This document shows, piece after piece, positions 33,040 to 43,829 of a stretch of DNA of 64,000 nucleotides. This DNA is from Melastoma dodecandrum (Eukaryota; Streptophyta; Magnoliopsida; Myrtales; Melastomataceae). The stretch is from NCBI GenBank assembly GCA_029817715.1, contig JARUPY010000155.1, positions 1 to 64,000 on the forward strand, in the 5' to 3' direction. The stretch's first letter is position 1; every line of letters begins with the position of its first letter. Both the position numbers and the translations under genes were made by a program. Below the pieces are notes generated by a model. It worked only from the letters and a program-made list of their open reading frames with translations. It did not search any database and had not been told where the DNA came from.

Positions 33040-35440
33040 ATTTTGGAAAGATTTTCTCGCAATGACTTCATTAGTACCCCAAATCGTGGAAATTGTGGAT
33101 TTAGGGTATCCTTGATAGACCTCTACTTTGGATCTCATCACGGAAAATGTCAGTAATACGGTAATAATCAAACATGTATGAGCAAACATGAACTTATGAC
33201 ATTCATTTATGTTGTAATTTATTTTGACAAAGTTTATTCGGATGTGTTTGAGCAAGGTCGGAGATGGGCTTTTGACATTTCTCACGGCTCACTCTTATTT
33301 CTGAAAAGTGTCTAGGTGAGATTTTAGAATTCCTTTGACTTGGATGCTCAAGTACCAATCGAAGGAGACTTTATCTAGGTTGTAATGTAGCGCTGGATTA
33401 AGGCTTTCGCTATATAATATGAATTTGTCATTTTGAAGGAACGAGTCTAAGGACCTCATCGAAAACCATTGTACCATAGAGGTTCCACCGTCTAAGTGAA
33501 TTCTCCATCTACTGTATAATAGGCCCGTTGGAAATCTACTGTATAATCTTCGTTTTGTCCGGTAGATAGCACGTTTTCTTTTGCAGCCGTTCATGTCGGC
33601 CCCTGTGCTTTAATTTGCTCTTTTGTTTGTTGCGCTTTGCCTTTGAAGACTTTGGTCGTTGCGTTGATGTTGCTTTTTCTTGATGATTTTTTTTGGAAAT
33701 GCCTCATTTTCCGTTCTTGCCTATTTTGTTGGAGATGCGTTGGACTCCTTGGAGATTTGATTTTCCATTGTTTTGATGAAGACAATTACCCTTGGAAACG
33801 TCTCAACTGGTGTGCATGTGTATTGATGGTGCTTCTTCATTTGAACTTTGAGGAAGTGTCACCTCTGTGGTCCATTGCTTCCGGTTTATTACTACAGGAT
33901 CTCCATTTACCTCAATGTCAGGCGGTCTTTAGACTCAGAGGGAGTAGTGTGTCTAGAAACTTCGACTTTGGCTCGGAGGGGTTAGCAACAGTCAATGCTC
34001 TATGTTTGGGAAGAGAATGAACGCTTGATCTTATCCTGGTCTGAGCATCATTTATCAAAGGATTCCTCGTCCGCCTGGACGCTTGTTTGGATAAACTCTC
34101 GTAGTGTTTGCACTCTTCTCTCTGGGGTGAGTGCTCGAGAAAGGGTTTGCCTTCTCCATTTCTTGCCCAGAAGCATTTTCTTTATGTGAAAATTTGTTGG
34201 AAATTATATGAAATAAACACACGAATGCTTAAGGAGTGAATGCCTTTGGGAATGCAAACCTGATTGGAAAAATTAAACAGCAGTGGTGCTCTAGTTGGTC
34301 TGAGTTCCATAGGGAAAGTGCTTATACTTTTGTGCCCCAATTCATGTCTTTCGAGGTTATGCTCGAAACAACTTCCATCTTCATCGTTGCCCCGGAGTTT
34401 GTATTGTACCGTGTGGTTGCTCGTATACCTACACAGTTGACAACAAACGTAGATGGAGTTAGCTCAAGTATTTCAACTCTCGCTAGCAGAAATATTGATA
34501 TGGTCAGGTATCCGCTGGGGAGATGAGAACAAAATGTTCATTTCGATTGTCGTTGGGGAAGAATATGCTCGCGCATCCCACTTGTGTTGGGGGATTCAGT
34601 GGGTTCATTTAAAAGATTCCAGCTTGGGGAAATGAAAGTGTGTCTTCAGCTGACGAATGACAAAAAAACTTGTTAGGGAATAGTGTAGAATGTACTCCCT
34701 TTTGCATGGCCATACTTGGTGATAACAAAAGCAATCCGAATCTTTGGCTAGAAATTTTCTTTCCAACAGCCCACGCCTTTGCTTATAATGCAGGATGTTC
34801 GTGTACTTACAAACGCCAAAGGGCGGAGAGCAGGTGGGCTCATATAACTTGTCTTGATTCAGAAAGTATTGGATTAATAATCCCCTTTCCTGTTGCTTCA
34901 TCAGTGCGCCTTCGTTCGATGTAATCAAAGGTTTGGCAAGTGCTACTTCTGCCTTATGTCTGTTATGAGGGTTAAACTTGTACCTAGCAAACAATGGCGA
35001 GAAAACAAGTGAGTTTGTGTGACTTGCTTCTTTTAGAGTAGAAACGAAATTTGCTCATGTAATTTCACACATTTGAAAGGAAAAGTAGACTCTTGATACT
35101 TCCCTTTTTGTTTCGTTATTGCGTCTTCGTCCGATGGAATCAAATGATTAACGAAACTGCAATAAGTCTTTGGCTTGAAGCTTTGCCACCCTGCCACCCT
35201 CTCCTTCGTCACATGAGTTTTGTACCTTTTGTGTGAGGAGCTCTTGTACCTGCCCACGGGACGAATGACATAAACGATATAAGCTCATGTTATCCCGTTT
35301 AATTTGATGAAGAGATTAGTAATTGTATGATTCTCCATTTCTCATGACTACTGCCAGCCTTCCTTACCCTAGTTAACTCCTTGGGGCTATGAAGAATTTT
35401 GCTTATGAAGTTCGTTCCGAAGCTGCAGCTCGAAACCTTG
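33040..35440 (-). other. 3' untranslated part of a Tat/Ogre element, with diverged tandem blocks
   Basis: No long frame is convincing. Two blocks about 215 bp apart look related: CGTTATTGCGTCTTCGTCCGAT near 35115 (split: TTATTGCGTC, TTCGTCCGATGGAATCAAA) and TCAGTGCGCC, TTCGTTCGATGTAATCAAA near 34900. Diverged tandem repeats between integrase and 3' LTR are usual for Tat elements. Confidence 0.45.
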
Positions 35441-35447
35441 ACACCAT

Positions 35448-36743
35448 TTAGGAGTAATGACATCGGAGAGCATCTTCATTGATTGATTGCGATAGTTCTC
35501 CTCCATCTATTTTCGTTAGGATGGTTGTTCCTCCTGAGAAGGTGTGTTTGACAACGAACTGTCCTTCGTAGTTCCGAGCGAATTTTCCTTTGGGATCTTT
35601 GACGTTTGGAAGGATCCATTTGAGGACGATGTCTCCTGGTTTGTACTTGACCTCTTTGACTTTTTTGTTGAACGCCCTGGGCATGCGTCGTTGATAACAC
35701 TGCATGTGATCGATTGCAGCAAGTCGTTTCTCGTCGAAAAAGTCGAGGTGGGCGAGCTGGTGATTGGCCTTATCTTCTCTGGTCATGTTGCTTTGGGATG
35801 AGATTCGGAGAGTAGATAGCTTGACTTCTGCTGGAATGACTACTTGAGCACCGCAGACGAGTTCAAAGGGAGTTTCCCCAGTTGAAGTACGCATCGTCGT
35901 TCGATAGGCGAGTAATGCGAAAGGGAGCTTCTTGTGCCAATCACGATATGTGATTGCCGTGTTCCGAGGGATCCTTTTCATGTTTCTGTTGGTAGCTTCA
36001 ACGACACCGTTCATTTGTGGACGATACGATGAAGAGTTGAGGTGTTTTTTCGAAATTCAGTGCATAGAGAATTCATCTATTTGTTGTTGAAGTTTGTGCC
36101 GTTGTCAGTGACGAGCAGCTCTGGAACTCCGTATCTGGTGATTATGTTTGCCCGCTGAAACATATGACGTTATTCACGGTGACTTCCTTGAAAGATTGTG
36201 CTTCGATACATTTAGTGAAGTAGTCGATGACGACCAGTATGAATCAATGTCCATTTGATGCCTTGGGATTAATCGGTCCGATGACATCCATGCCCCACAA
36301 TGAGAATGGCCACGGTTCGAACAACGGGTAGAGCGTTGTCGGACGGACGTGCACCTTGTTGCTGTAGATCTGACATTTGTGGTAGGTTTTGACGTATTTG
36401 ATGCAGTCGGCCTTGATTGTGGGCCAATAATATCCCTAACGAATGATCTTCTGAGCAAGAGCATAACCGTTCATATATCGTCCGCAAACACCTTCATGGA
36501 CTTCGAAGATGATGGCTTGGGCTTCCTGTTCAGTGACGCACCGCATGAGGGCTGTCATGAAGGACTTCTTGTAGAGCACGTCGCCATTGAGGAAGTAGCT
36601 CCTTGCAACCCTTCAGATGAATTTGCGTTCCTTTCCTATGTTGCCTTGGGGAAAAGCGGCTGTCTCTAGGTAAGCCTTGATGTCTGCAAACCAAGGTGGT
36701 GAGTTCTCAGGTTGACAAGGCTCGACATGCATGCAACTTGGGT
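35448..36743 (-). pseudogene. Ogre-like integrase
   Basis: The minus-strand frame 36014-35448 is clean: MNGVVEATNRNMKRIPRN, ITYRDWHKKLPFALLAYRTT, TSTGETPFELVCGAQVVIP, DEKRLAAIDHMQCYQRRM, YKPGDIVLKWILP and GKFARNYEGQFVVKHTFSGG. This is the C-terminal half of a Tat/Ogre integrase. The catalytic part (36460 to 36020) is broken by shifts but shows YWPTIKADCIKYVKTYHKCQ, PFSLWGMDVIGPINPK and DYFTKCIEA. The region to its right (36743-36613) is the RNase H-integrase linker, where the hAT is inserted. Confidence 0.88.
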
Positions 36744-36751
36744 CTTCAAGG
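36744..36751 (+). repeat. 8-bp target site duplication of the hAT (left copy)
   Basis: CTTCAAGG, identical to 39926-39933 on the other side of the element. Eight base pairs is the hAT hallmark length. Confidence 0.95.
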
Positions 36752-36769
36752 TAGAGGTGGCAAACGGGC

Positions 36770-36985
36770 GGGCTGGCTCGGCAGCTCGCCCGCTCGGCTC
36801 GTACTGTAGCGATCTGAGCTTCGGCTCGGCCCGCTACAGTAACGGGCTGGCTCGGCTCGGGCAATCGTCGACGAGCCGAGCCGAGCCAGCTAGATGGGCT
36901 CGCGAGCCCCGGGTTGGTGAGCCAGGTGTATCGGGCTAGCGAGCCGGCTCGCGAGCATGTTATCGGGCCGGCTCGCGAGCCGGAT
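36770..36985 (+). repeat. Left subterminal GGCTCG-rich zone of the hAT
   Basis: Many copies of GGCTCG/GCTCGG plus palindromic GGCTCGCGAGCC-type motifs (about 36896-36910, 36945-36957, 36968-36981). A mirror zone lies at 39709-39912. hAT transposases usually bind repeated subterminal motifs of this kind. Confidence 0.8.
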
Positions 36986-37079
36986 TAAATTTTTTTTTTT
37001 TAATTTTTTTTAATTTTTTTTTATTTTTTTTAATTTTTTTTTTAATTTTTTTTTTAATTTTTTTTTTTAATTTTTTTTT
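36986..37079 (+). repeat. Poly-T stretches broken by AA
   Basis: Low-complexity array of runs of 7-10 T separated by AA. It is of slippage type, next to the hairpin array. Confidence 0.9.
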
Positions 37080-37223
37080 CCAACGGTCATTTGACCGTTG
37101 GATTTTTTTTTATTTTTTTTTCCAACGGTCATTTGACCGTTGGATTTTTTTATTTTTTTTCCAACGGTCAAATGACCGTTGGATTTTTTGTTTGTATTTC
37201 ATTCAACGGTAATGTTACCGTTT
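37080..37223 (+). repeat. Four tandem hairpins in the hAT leader
   Basis: Three 22-bp units (37080-37101, 37122-37143, 37161-37182) have perfect 10-bp complementary arms CCAACGGTCA/TGACCGTTGG around a 2-base loop (TT, TT, AA). A fourth, diverged unit (37204-37223) has AACGGTAA/TTACCGTT arms. Spacing is about 41 bp, with T-rich spacers between. They lie between the left end zone and the transposase TATA box. Confidence 0.92.
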
Positions 37224-37266
37224 GTAACATTTGTTTTGTTTTTAATTTAAAAAAAAAAAATTACAC

Positions 37267-37274
37267 TATAAATA
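37267..37274 (+). promoter_or_regulatory. TATA box of the hAT transposase
   Basis: TATAAATA about 95 bp before the first ATG of the ORF (37362) and about 210 bp before the preferred ATG (37479), in an otherwise AT-rich but TATA-poor stretch. Confidence 0.5.
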
Positions 37275-37361
37275 CCACCAAACTCATAAAATTTTTTACA
37301 AACAAACTCTTCCTCTCTTATTCTCTTCTTCTCTTGCTCTCTATTAATTAATCGTGATCTA

Positions 37362-39497
37362 GTGCTCTCCTCTCGATATCGGCAAGCGGCAACTAGCTAT
37401 TGTTCATTAATTGGAGTTTCGGTGATGGTATCATTTATTTATTTGGAATTTATTTATAAGATTTTGTTATTGTTTGTTATGGATCCACATAATTATAATA
37501 TTAATGATGATGTTGACGAACTTAGGGAAATAAATGCTTCATTTTCAATAGGACAATCTTGTACACAAGCATCCGCATCCACCTCATCGCCTCAAAGAAA
37601 AAGAAACAAAACGTCAGAAGTATGGAAACATTTTAAAACGATAGAAATTAAAATTGGTGGAAAGATAGAATCTAGGGCTCAATGCAATTATTGTATTAAA
37701 AATTATTCTTATACTTCAGGTAGTTCAACGAGCACACTTGGTAGGCATTATGAAAAATGTCACTTAAACGAACAAAGTAAAGATCCTAGACAAAAATTAT
37801 TAGATGCTAGTGGTAGTGGCATATTTTCTTATTCACAAGATAAAATGAGAGAAGGAATAGCTAAACTTGTAGCACAATGCGAGTTGCCTTTAGCCTTTAT
37901 GGATAGTGTTGAATTTGAAAATTTTATGAAAGAATATGCCACTCCTAATTTTAAGCGTGTCCCTAGAAGTACAATTAGAAACGATATTATTAAAATGTTT
38001 AATAATATGAAGAATGAAGTAATTTCATTTTTTGCAAGTGCTCCTGCAATGTCTATTTGTATCACCTCTGATTTGTGGAGTGCACGCAATTCTATAGGTT
38101 ATGTCGTAGTAACTTCTCATTTTATTAATGACTCTTGGCAATTAAATAAAAGAATTTTAGGATTTCGTAATTGTGAATATCCTCACACTGGTATTACTAT
38201 TTATAAATATATTGTAACGATTTTACAAGAATATAATATTCAAGATAGAATATTTAGCATAACACTTGATAATGCTAGTGCTAACGATGTTGTTGTTTCA
38301 CATTTTAAAAACTATTTTCAATTAAATACTACATACGATTCTCTTTTTCATATGCGATGTGTTTGTCATATTTTAAATTTAGTTGTTAAAGATGGTATGA
38401 CATTTGTTGCACCTCACATTGAATCAATTAGGACAGCAATTTCTTATATAATTGGGTCTAATTCCAGGCAACAAGAATATAGAGATTATTGTAAAGCTGC
38501 TCAACTAAAACCACGAAAATTAAAAACCGATGTAGAAAACAGATGGAATTCGACTTATTTAATGTTAGAAAATGCCCGACCATATTGGCAGATTATTTGT
38601 GCTTATATTAATGAGAAAACATCAAATATTAATCTTGATAAATCTATTTGCGATGTAGCTAATATATTTCTTGACTTTTTAAAACCGTTTTATGATGCTA
38701 CAAATGAATGCTCGGGAGTTTATTATCCCACTTCTCATCTTGTTCTCCAAATTTTTATAAACTTAACTAGTAATTTTGCAAGATTTCGACAAGTAGAAGA
38801 ATTTAGAGAAATACTTAATAAAATGGAAACAAAATTTAAAAAATATTGGCTTGATATTCCTTCTATTTTTTGTTATGCATGCATTATGGATCCTAGATAT
38901 AAATTAAGAGGAGTATGTCTTATGGTTAATAAAATTTCTCACAATTTACAAACTACTCCTAAAGTTTCTGATGATCAAATAACTAATGGTATTGCCAGTT
39001 TATTTTCTTCTTATGAATCTAAATATTCTGATGTTTCTCGTTTACATGTTGGTGTTTCATCACATGCTAGTTCAAGCAGTGGAGGTGGAAATACTGTGCA
39101 TTCACAATTTGGTATCGAAGATATTTGGAGTCAACTAGAAACAGATGTTCACTCTAGTTCTATGAGAAATGAACTAGACATTTATTTTGACACTCGATAT
39201 CACTTTTCACGCGAACAAAACTTTGATATTTTAGATTGGTGGAAAACATTTTCCACCACGTATCCTATTCTTTCTATAATGGCACGTGATCTACTAACAC
39301 CTCCGGTCTCTACCGTAGCATCGGAGTCTGCTTTTAGTGCAGGTGGACGTGTGTACGATGAACGCCGAGGACGACTAGCACCCGATCTCGTGGAAGCTCT
39401 CATTTGCATGAAAGATTGGAACAACGCCATTACGAGAAACCAACAACGAGAGGACGAAATACTTGAAGAATTTAAAAATTTGGATATTGAAGAATAA
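37362..39497 (+). CDS. hAT transposase (BED zinc finger, hAT dimerisation domain)
   Basis: The open frame has 711 codons from 37362. A start at 37479 (MDPHNYNINDD, 672 residues) is preferred, since the first 39 codons look like leader. Counting from that start, a BED-type zinc finger spans about 44-95 with C69-x2-C72 and H90-x4-H95. The RNase H-like catalytic region follows, with the acidic residues expected in ITSDLW and ITLDNASAND. The C-terminal hAT dimerisation domain (about 565-655) has WWKTFSTTYPILSIMARDLL, then PVSTVASESAFSAGGRV with the conserved Glu, then DLVEALICMKDW. The length is normal for plant hAT transposases. No stop or shift was seen. The enzyme would excise and reinsert the element as well as related non-autonomous copies. 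Strong A/T third-position bias contrasts with surrounding retroelement DNA. Confidence 0.95.
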   Translation: MLSSRYRQAATSYCSLIGVSVMVSFIYLEFIYKILLLFVMDPHNYNINDDVDELREINASFSIGQSCTQASASTSSPQRKRNKTSEVWKHFKTIEIKIGGKIESRAQCNYCIKNYSYTSGSSTSTLGRHYEKCHLNEQSKDPRQKLLDASGSGIFSYSQDKMREGIAKLVAQCELPLAFMDSVEFENFMKEYATPNFKRVPRSTIRNDIIKMFNNMKNEVISFFASAPAMSICITSDLWSARNSIGYVVVTSHFINDSWQLNKRILGFRNCEYPHTGITIYKYIVTILQEYNIQDRIFSITLDNASANDVVVSHFKNYFQLNTTYDSLFHMRCVCHILNLVVKDGMTFVAPHIESIRTAISYIIGSNSRQQEYRDYCKAAQLKPRKLKTDVENRWNSTYLMLENARPYWQIICAYINEKTSNINLDKSICDVANIFLDFLKPFYDATNECSGVYYPTSHLVLQIFINLTSNFARFRQVEEFREILNKMETKFKKYWLDIPSIFCYACIMDPRYKLRGVCLMVNKISHNLQTTPKVSDDQITNGIASLFSSYESKYSDVSRLHVGVSSHASSSSGGGNTVHSQFGIEDIWSQLETDVHSSSMRNELDIYFDTRYHFSREQNFDILDWWKTFSTTYPILSIMARDLLTPPVSTVASESAFSAGGRVYDERRGRLAPDLVEALICMKDWNNAITRNQQREDEILEEFKNLDIEE

Positions 39498-39925
39498 CAT
39501 TGTAACTTTTTTGACATTTTGTACATGATTGACAATTACATGGGTGCCAACCTAGTTGGGATGTATGTAATTTGTAGTGATGCAAATGTCAAATTATTAG
39601 TTGTATACTTAAATTTTTTTTCGGCTAAAAATTTGTATGTAATATACAATTTATAAAATTAATTTCATAATTATTATTTTTATAAAAAATAATTTTATTT
39701 GTGTCGGTTGAGCTCGTTAGGCTGGACTCGTTAGGCTCGGCTCGACTCGGCTCGACTCGGCTCGTTCGGCTCGTGGCTCGCGAGCCTTCTCGGGTTAAAA
39801 AATATTTCGGATTGGCTCGTTAGGCTCGACTCGTTAAGCTCGTTAGGCTCGTTGAGCTCGACAGGCTCGATGAGCCAGGCCTTGATAGGCTCGGCTCGGC
39901 TCGGCTCGCTCGTTTACCACTTCTA

Positions 39926-39933
39926 CTTCAAGG
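39926..39933 (+). repeat. 8-bp target site duplication of the hAT (right copy)
   Basis: CTTCAAGG, identical to 36744-36751. Confidence 0.95.
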
Positions 39934-40352
39934 ATGTTGATGCGAAGAGGCTCGATGTCCATTTCTCCTGCTAATGAAATAATTGATGCAAGAACAACAA
40001 GAGCGTCAGCGAAACGATTATCTGCCCGTGGGAGGTAATTGAACTCGATATCAATGAACTGGCGGTCTAGTTTTTGTAGGTAGTCTTGATATGGGATGAG
40101 CTTTGGGTCCCGTGTGCGTCATGCCCCATTTGTTTGGGAGATAATAAGTGCTGAATCTCCATGAACATCAAGAAATTGGACTAGCATATCGAGTGCACGT
40201 AATAGGCCGAGAATGCATGCTTCGTATTCAGCGATGTTATTCATGCAGAGGAAGGTGACTTTAGCAGCTGTTCGATAATATTGTCCATTTGGGGATATCA
40301 TCATCGCTCCGATGCCTAAGCCCGAGGAGTTGACAGCGCCGTCGAAATACAT
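39934..40352 (-). pseudogene. Ogre-like RNase H
   Basis: The minus-strand frame from 40352 reads MYFDGAVNSSGLGIGAMMIS, NNIAEYEACILGLLRALDML and VHGDSALIISQTNGA. It then continues, with a shift, as ...LIPYQDYLQKLDRQF..., NYLPRADNRFADALVVLASI and MDIEPLRINILE up to the hAT insertion. This is the RNase H found in Tat/Ogre pol. The catalytic D in FDGA, the E in AEYEA and the D in GDSAL are present. Confidence 0.87.
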
Positions 40353-40647
40353 TGTCCACCTTTGCTGTGACTCTGTGAGGAAGATGTTTTCGTCCGATAA
40401 TCTGACGTTCAGAGGGGAGTTGTCAGTTCCTGGATATTATGCGATATGGTCAACGATTGTTCTGCCTTTGACTGGCTTCGTCGAGTGAAATCTAATGTCG
40501 AATTTGTCTAGTTGTAGTTGCTATTTGGAGACTCTTTCGATCAGTGTTGGTTTGTCAAAGAGATACATGAGGGGGTCGTTCTTAGATACCAGCATGATCT
40601 CATAGTGGAGAGTGTACTATCGGAATTGATGTAGCACCCAGACGAGT

Positions 40648-41005
40648 TCACAATAGGTACGCTCCGGCGGCGTGTACCAGGACTTGCAATTCATGAATTT
40701 CTTGCTCAAGTAGTAAATTGTATGTTCCTTGGCATCTAGTAGCCGTTGGGCAAGCATGGCTCCAAACGACTCTTTTCGGACTGTGCGGTAAAGCGTGAGA
40801 GGGTGCCGACTTTGGTGGAATGAGAACGGGTGGTTCTGTTAGGTATGCCTTTATGTGCTCGAACGTGATTTTGCAGTCGTCATCCCATTTAAATTTGACA
40901 TCCTTCCTTAAGTTCTTGAACAGGGGTTTGTACGTATTCACCAAGTTGGAGATGAATCTTCCAATCTAGTTGATGCGGCCCATGAAGCCCCGATCTCCTT
41001 AACTG
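40648..41005 (-). pseudogene. Ogre-like reverse transcriptase, downstream part
   Basis: The minus-strand blocks GFMGRIN, IGRFISNLVNTYKPLFKNLR, KFKWDDDCKITFEHIKAYLT and EPPVLIPPKSA are the RT connection region that normally follows 'LLGFVVS...GIE-D--K--AI'. That upstream part is found at 42190-42501, so the two halves are separated by the insertion at about 41010-42185. In-frame stops are present. Confidence 0.85.
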
Positions 41006-41009
41006 ACTT

Positions 41010-42185
41010 TGGTGCTGGGAGTGATAATTTGTTATAAATATATATTTTCATCCCTCTAATTGCTCGATATTGGGCTAAATACTTGAGGTATATGGTAATA
41101 TATGAGTATATTACTTAGATTGGAGTACTGCTAGTAGTTTTATTAATTTTATAGGTAAATTTGGAAGGAAGGAGGGCGAATGGAGTTTTGCAGAAAGTTG
41201 GGGCAGCTGCACCAGAAAGTGTTGCAGCCGCACAGGGTGGACATAAATTTGGACAAAAAGTTGGTGCAACTGCACTAGATTTTCGTGCATGTACGGACGC
41301 GATGAAATACTTTATTTCCTAGATTCTATCCACCTTCCAGATTTTGAAGATCTCCTAGTGTTGCAACCCTTTCAAGGATAAAAGGACGACTTGCTTGAGG
41401 AAGAAGGGTGTGCCGGGGACGAGAGATCATGCCGGGCCGCACACGAAGACATTCGACAAAGCTTCGGGGGATGTTTAGATTGTTTTCCTCTTCTTCTTCA
41501 GTTTTGTGTTTGATTATTTTCAGCATCAGCTAAATATTTCTTCTAGGAATATGATGAACTCGGTTATAGAGTTACTTTCTTAAGGAATTCCTTTGAACTA
41601 TCTCTTTCCGTGTTTCGTTTATTTACATCACTGCTTCTTAATGCTTGCGTGCATGTGGGCGATGTTATTATTGATCGCTTGTGCTTGAGTGAGCTCGAGA
41701 GAGGATCTTAGGAGAAGAAGTAGTGGTGAAAGTAGCCTGGTTTGTGTCGTGAGAGCTGGCGGACTTAAGGTGATGTAGAGATATATACTAAAGGCAACCA
41801 AGGGAAATCGGGACTCAACGCATCTAATTAATCGTGAGCCTAGAGATAAGGATTGGTTATTTAGGTAGTTCGGCGGACTTCGAGCGGAGCACGATAATTA
41901 GGGATATCGGTTAGTAGACATGGAACTGAGATAGGTAGAGGGGAGACACGATATAGTAACGAAACAATTGAGGGATTCATAGTCCTAGGTTGTCTTATTA
42001 TTGATTCCACTTGCCTTTAGTTTATTTACTTGCTTTTGTTTTTAGTTTTAATTATAATTCTCATTACCTTCGGGTTGACTTTGAGAGCGTTGGCACCGGA
42101 CGATAAAAGTGATTGCCTACACTGTCTCCTCGTGGGATCGACACTTTACTTACTCTATATTACTTGACGCGAACCGTGCACTTGA
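41010..42185 (+). mobile_element. Insertion in the reverse transcriptase, probably a solo LTR
   Basis: About 1.18 kb of non-coding DNA splits the RT frame. It ends with the stretch CTCGTGGGATCGACAC, ACTTGACGCGAACCGTGCA, common at the end of Ty3/gypsy LTR-leader regions in plants. It starts TGATAATTTGTTATAAATA. No target duplication could be confirmed at these limits, so the exact ends and the solo-LTR call are tentative. No protein domain is present within it; frame 41326-41526 is not supported. Confidence 0.5.
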
Positions 42186-42189
42186 GGAT

Positions 42190-43163
42190 TTAGCGAAGAG
42201 GGAGATCGAGAATTGCCCTGATTTTGTCGTGGTCGATCTCGATGCCTTTGTTGCTAACAACGAACCCGAGAAGTTTTCCTGATGTTGCCGCGAAAATGCA
42301 TTTGGCCGGATTGAGACGAAGCTTGTACTTGCAAAGTCGTTCGAATAACTTGCGGAGAACAATAGTGTGGTCCTCTTTTGCTTTGGATTTGGCGATCATG
42401 TCGTCGACGTGGACCTCAAGCTCGCGATGCATCATGTCGTGGAATAAGACTACCATTGCGCGTTGATAGGTTGCTCTAGCGTTCTTGAGCCCGAAGGGCA
42501 TGACCCTATAGCAAAAAGTGCCCTAAGGTGTTGTGAATGTTGTTTTTTCTTTATCTTCTTCGGCTATGCGAATTTGGTTGTAGCCTGAGAATCCATCAAT
42601 GAAAGAAAATCTGTTGAATCCGGCGGTATTGTCCATTAGCAGGTCGATGTGTGGCATAGGGAAGTCGTCTTTGGGACTTGCTTTGTTAAGGTCACGGTAG
42701 TCGACACAGACTCGGACCCTCCGATTTTTCTTGATAACGGGGACAATGTTGGCAACCCATTGTGGGTAATTGGCTACTTCGATGAAGTTGACGTTAAGGA
42801 GTTTGTCGACCTCTTCCTTGATCGCAAGGGCTAGCTCGGGCTTGTACTAGCGTTGTTTCTGCTTGGTGGGACGGATCAGTGGATCAGTGGGGATTTGTGC
42901 TCCACTATCTCTGGGTCTAGTCTTGGCATATCTGCGTACGTCCAAGCGAAGGTGGCTGAAAACTCCTTGAGTAGGTTGACGATATTCTCGGCCTTGTTTG
43001 CTGGGAGATCAACCCCAATGTGTAGCTCATTAGGCTCGTTGTCTGTACCAATGTTGATTGATCTGGGTTCTTGTAATGTTATATCCCTTGGCTCCTCATG
43101 TTGTTGGAGACTTAGCTCAAGACCATGGTAGCCGTTCAGGGACTTCGGGTTATCTACGATCAC
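42190..43163 (-). pseudogene. Ogre-like reverse transcriptase, upstream part
   Basis: 43163-42876 holds the region leading into the RT (NEPNELHIGVDLPANKAENI, FSATFAWTYADMPRLDPEIV). 42840-42510 is shifted but shows the palm start. 42501-42190 is clean: MPFGLKNARATYQRAMVVLF, the catalytic box in EVHVDDMIAKSK (VDD), KLFERLCKYKLRLNPAKCIF and GKLLGFVVSNKGIEIDHDK. These are diagnostic of the Tat/Ogre lineage. Confidence 0.9.
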
Positions 43164-43829
43164 TTCACCTTGTTCAGGAGTGTTTTCGGGTATGTCCGAA
43201 GCACTGTTCCTGAAAAGGAGAAGATGCCAGAGTCATGGATTACTGAAATATTATTTAATGCAACAACCTATAGCAAGTCATGCGCTTTGGACAAACGGAA
43301 GCGTTGTGGGATCGGGACTCAGCGGGATCATCAGCGGCCCGATCCCACATACGCTCCGACACTAACTATGGTCGTGTTACATGTGGACAGCCTTGCTAGT
43401 CCGCGACCAGAATGTAGCAAGGCAACATATTCTAGACTCGACTACTCTAAGTGCAAAAAGTAAAGTTGGAAAGGTTCACCCTTCGAGCGGCATGTTTGAC
43501 TTAGTTGGGTTTGACGCTTCCATCATGTTGATTTCTTCTTCGGGCTCTTATGCCTCATTCTTCATATCCTCCATCTGTTCGGAGAGGATCTCATCTTCCT
43601 TTGTCGTTGCTAACGAACGGACGAAAGGGATGGATGACTTGTTGCTGGCGCGCATGTCCTAGATTGTTGGTTTAGGCCTCCGTGGTTCGTCGCCTTTGGA
43701 TCCGAGAGCGCGTGTGCCTAACTGGATAGGAATGTCGATCGGATGTCGGATGCCTTGCCCATGAGCTCCGAGTCCTTGACCAGGCTGGTATTCGAATTTG
43801 ATGAACTGTCGAGCGGCGCTGACATTGCC

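Larger units (their letters stand above)
36752..39925 (+). mobile_element. Complete hAT DNA transposon with intact transposase
   Basis: 3174 bp. The ends are imperfect terminal inverted repeats: left TAGAGGTGGCAAACGGGC, right (reverse complement) TAGAAGTGGTAAACGAGC. It is flanked by the perfect 8-bp duplication CTTCAAGG. Both subterminal zones (about 36770-36980 and 39709-39912) are dense in GGCTCG/CGAGCC and GCTCGCGAGC motifs, likely transposase-binding sites, while the interior is strongly AT-rich. A single uninterrupted transposase ORF fills most of the interior. It interrupts the RNase H-integrase linker of the Ogre-like pol, so it is younger than that element. With intact ORF, ends and duplication it may be autonomous; activity cannot be judged from sequence alone. 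Confidence 0.95.

Noticed and set aside
36986..37223. CRISPR-like array
   Set aside because: Regular spacing but the units are hairpins with T-rich low-complexity spacers in a plant transposon; no cas genes and wrong organism.
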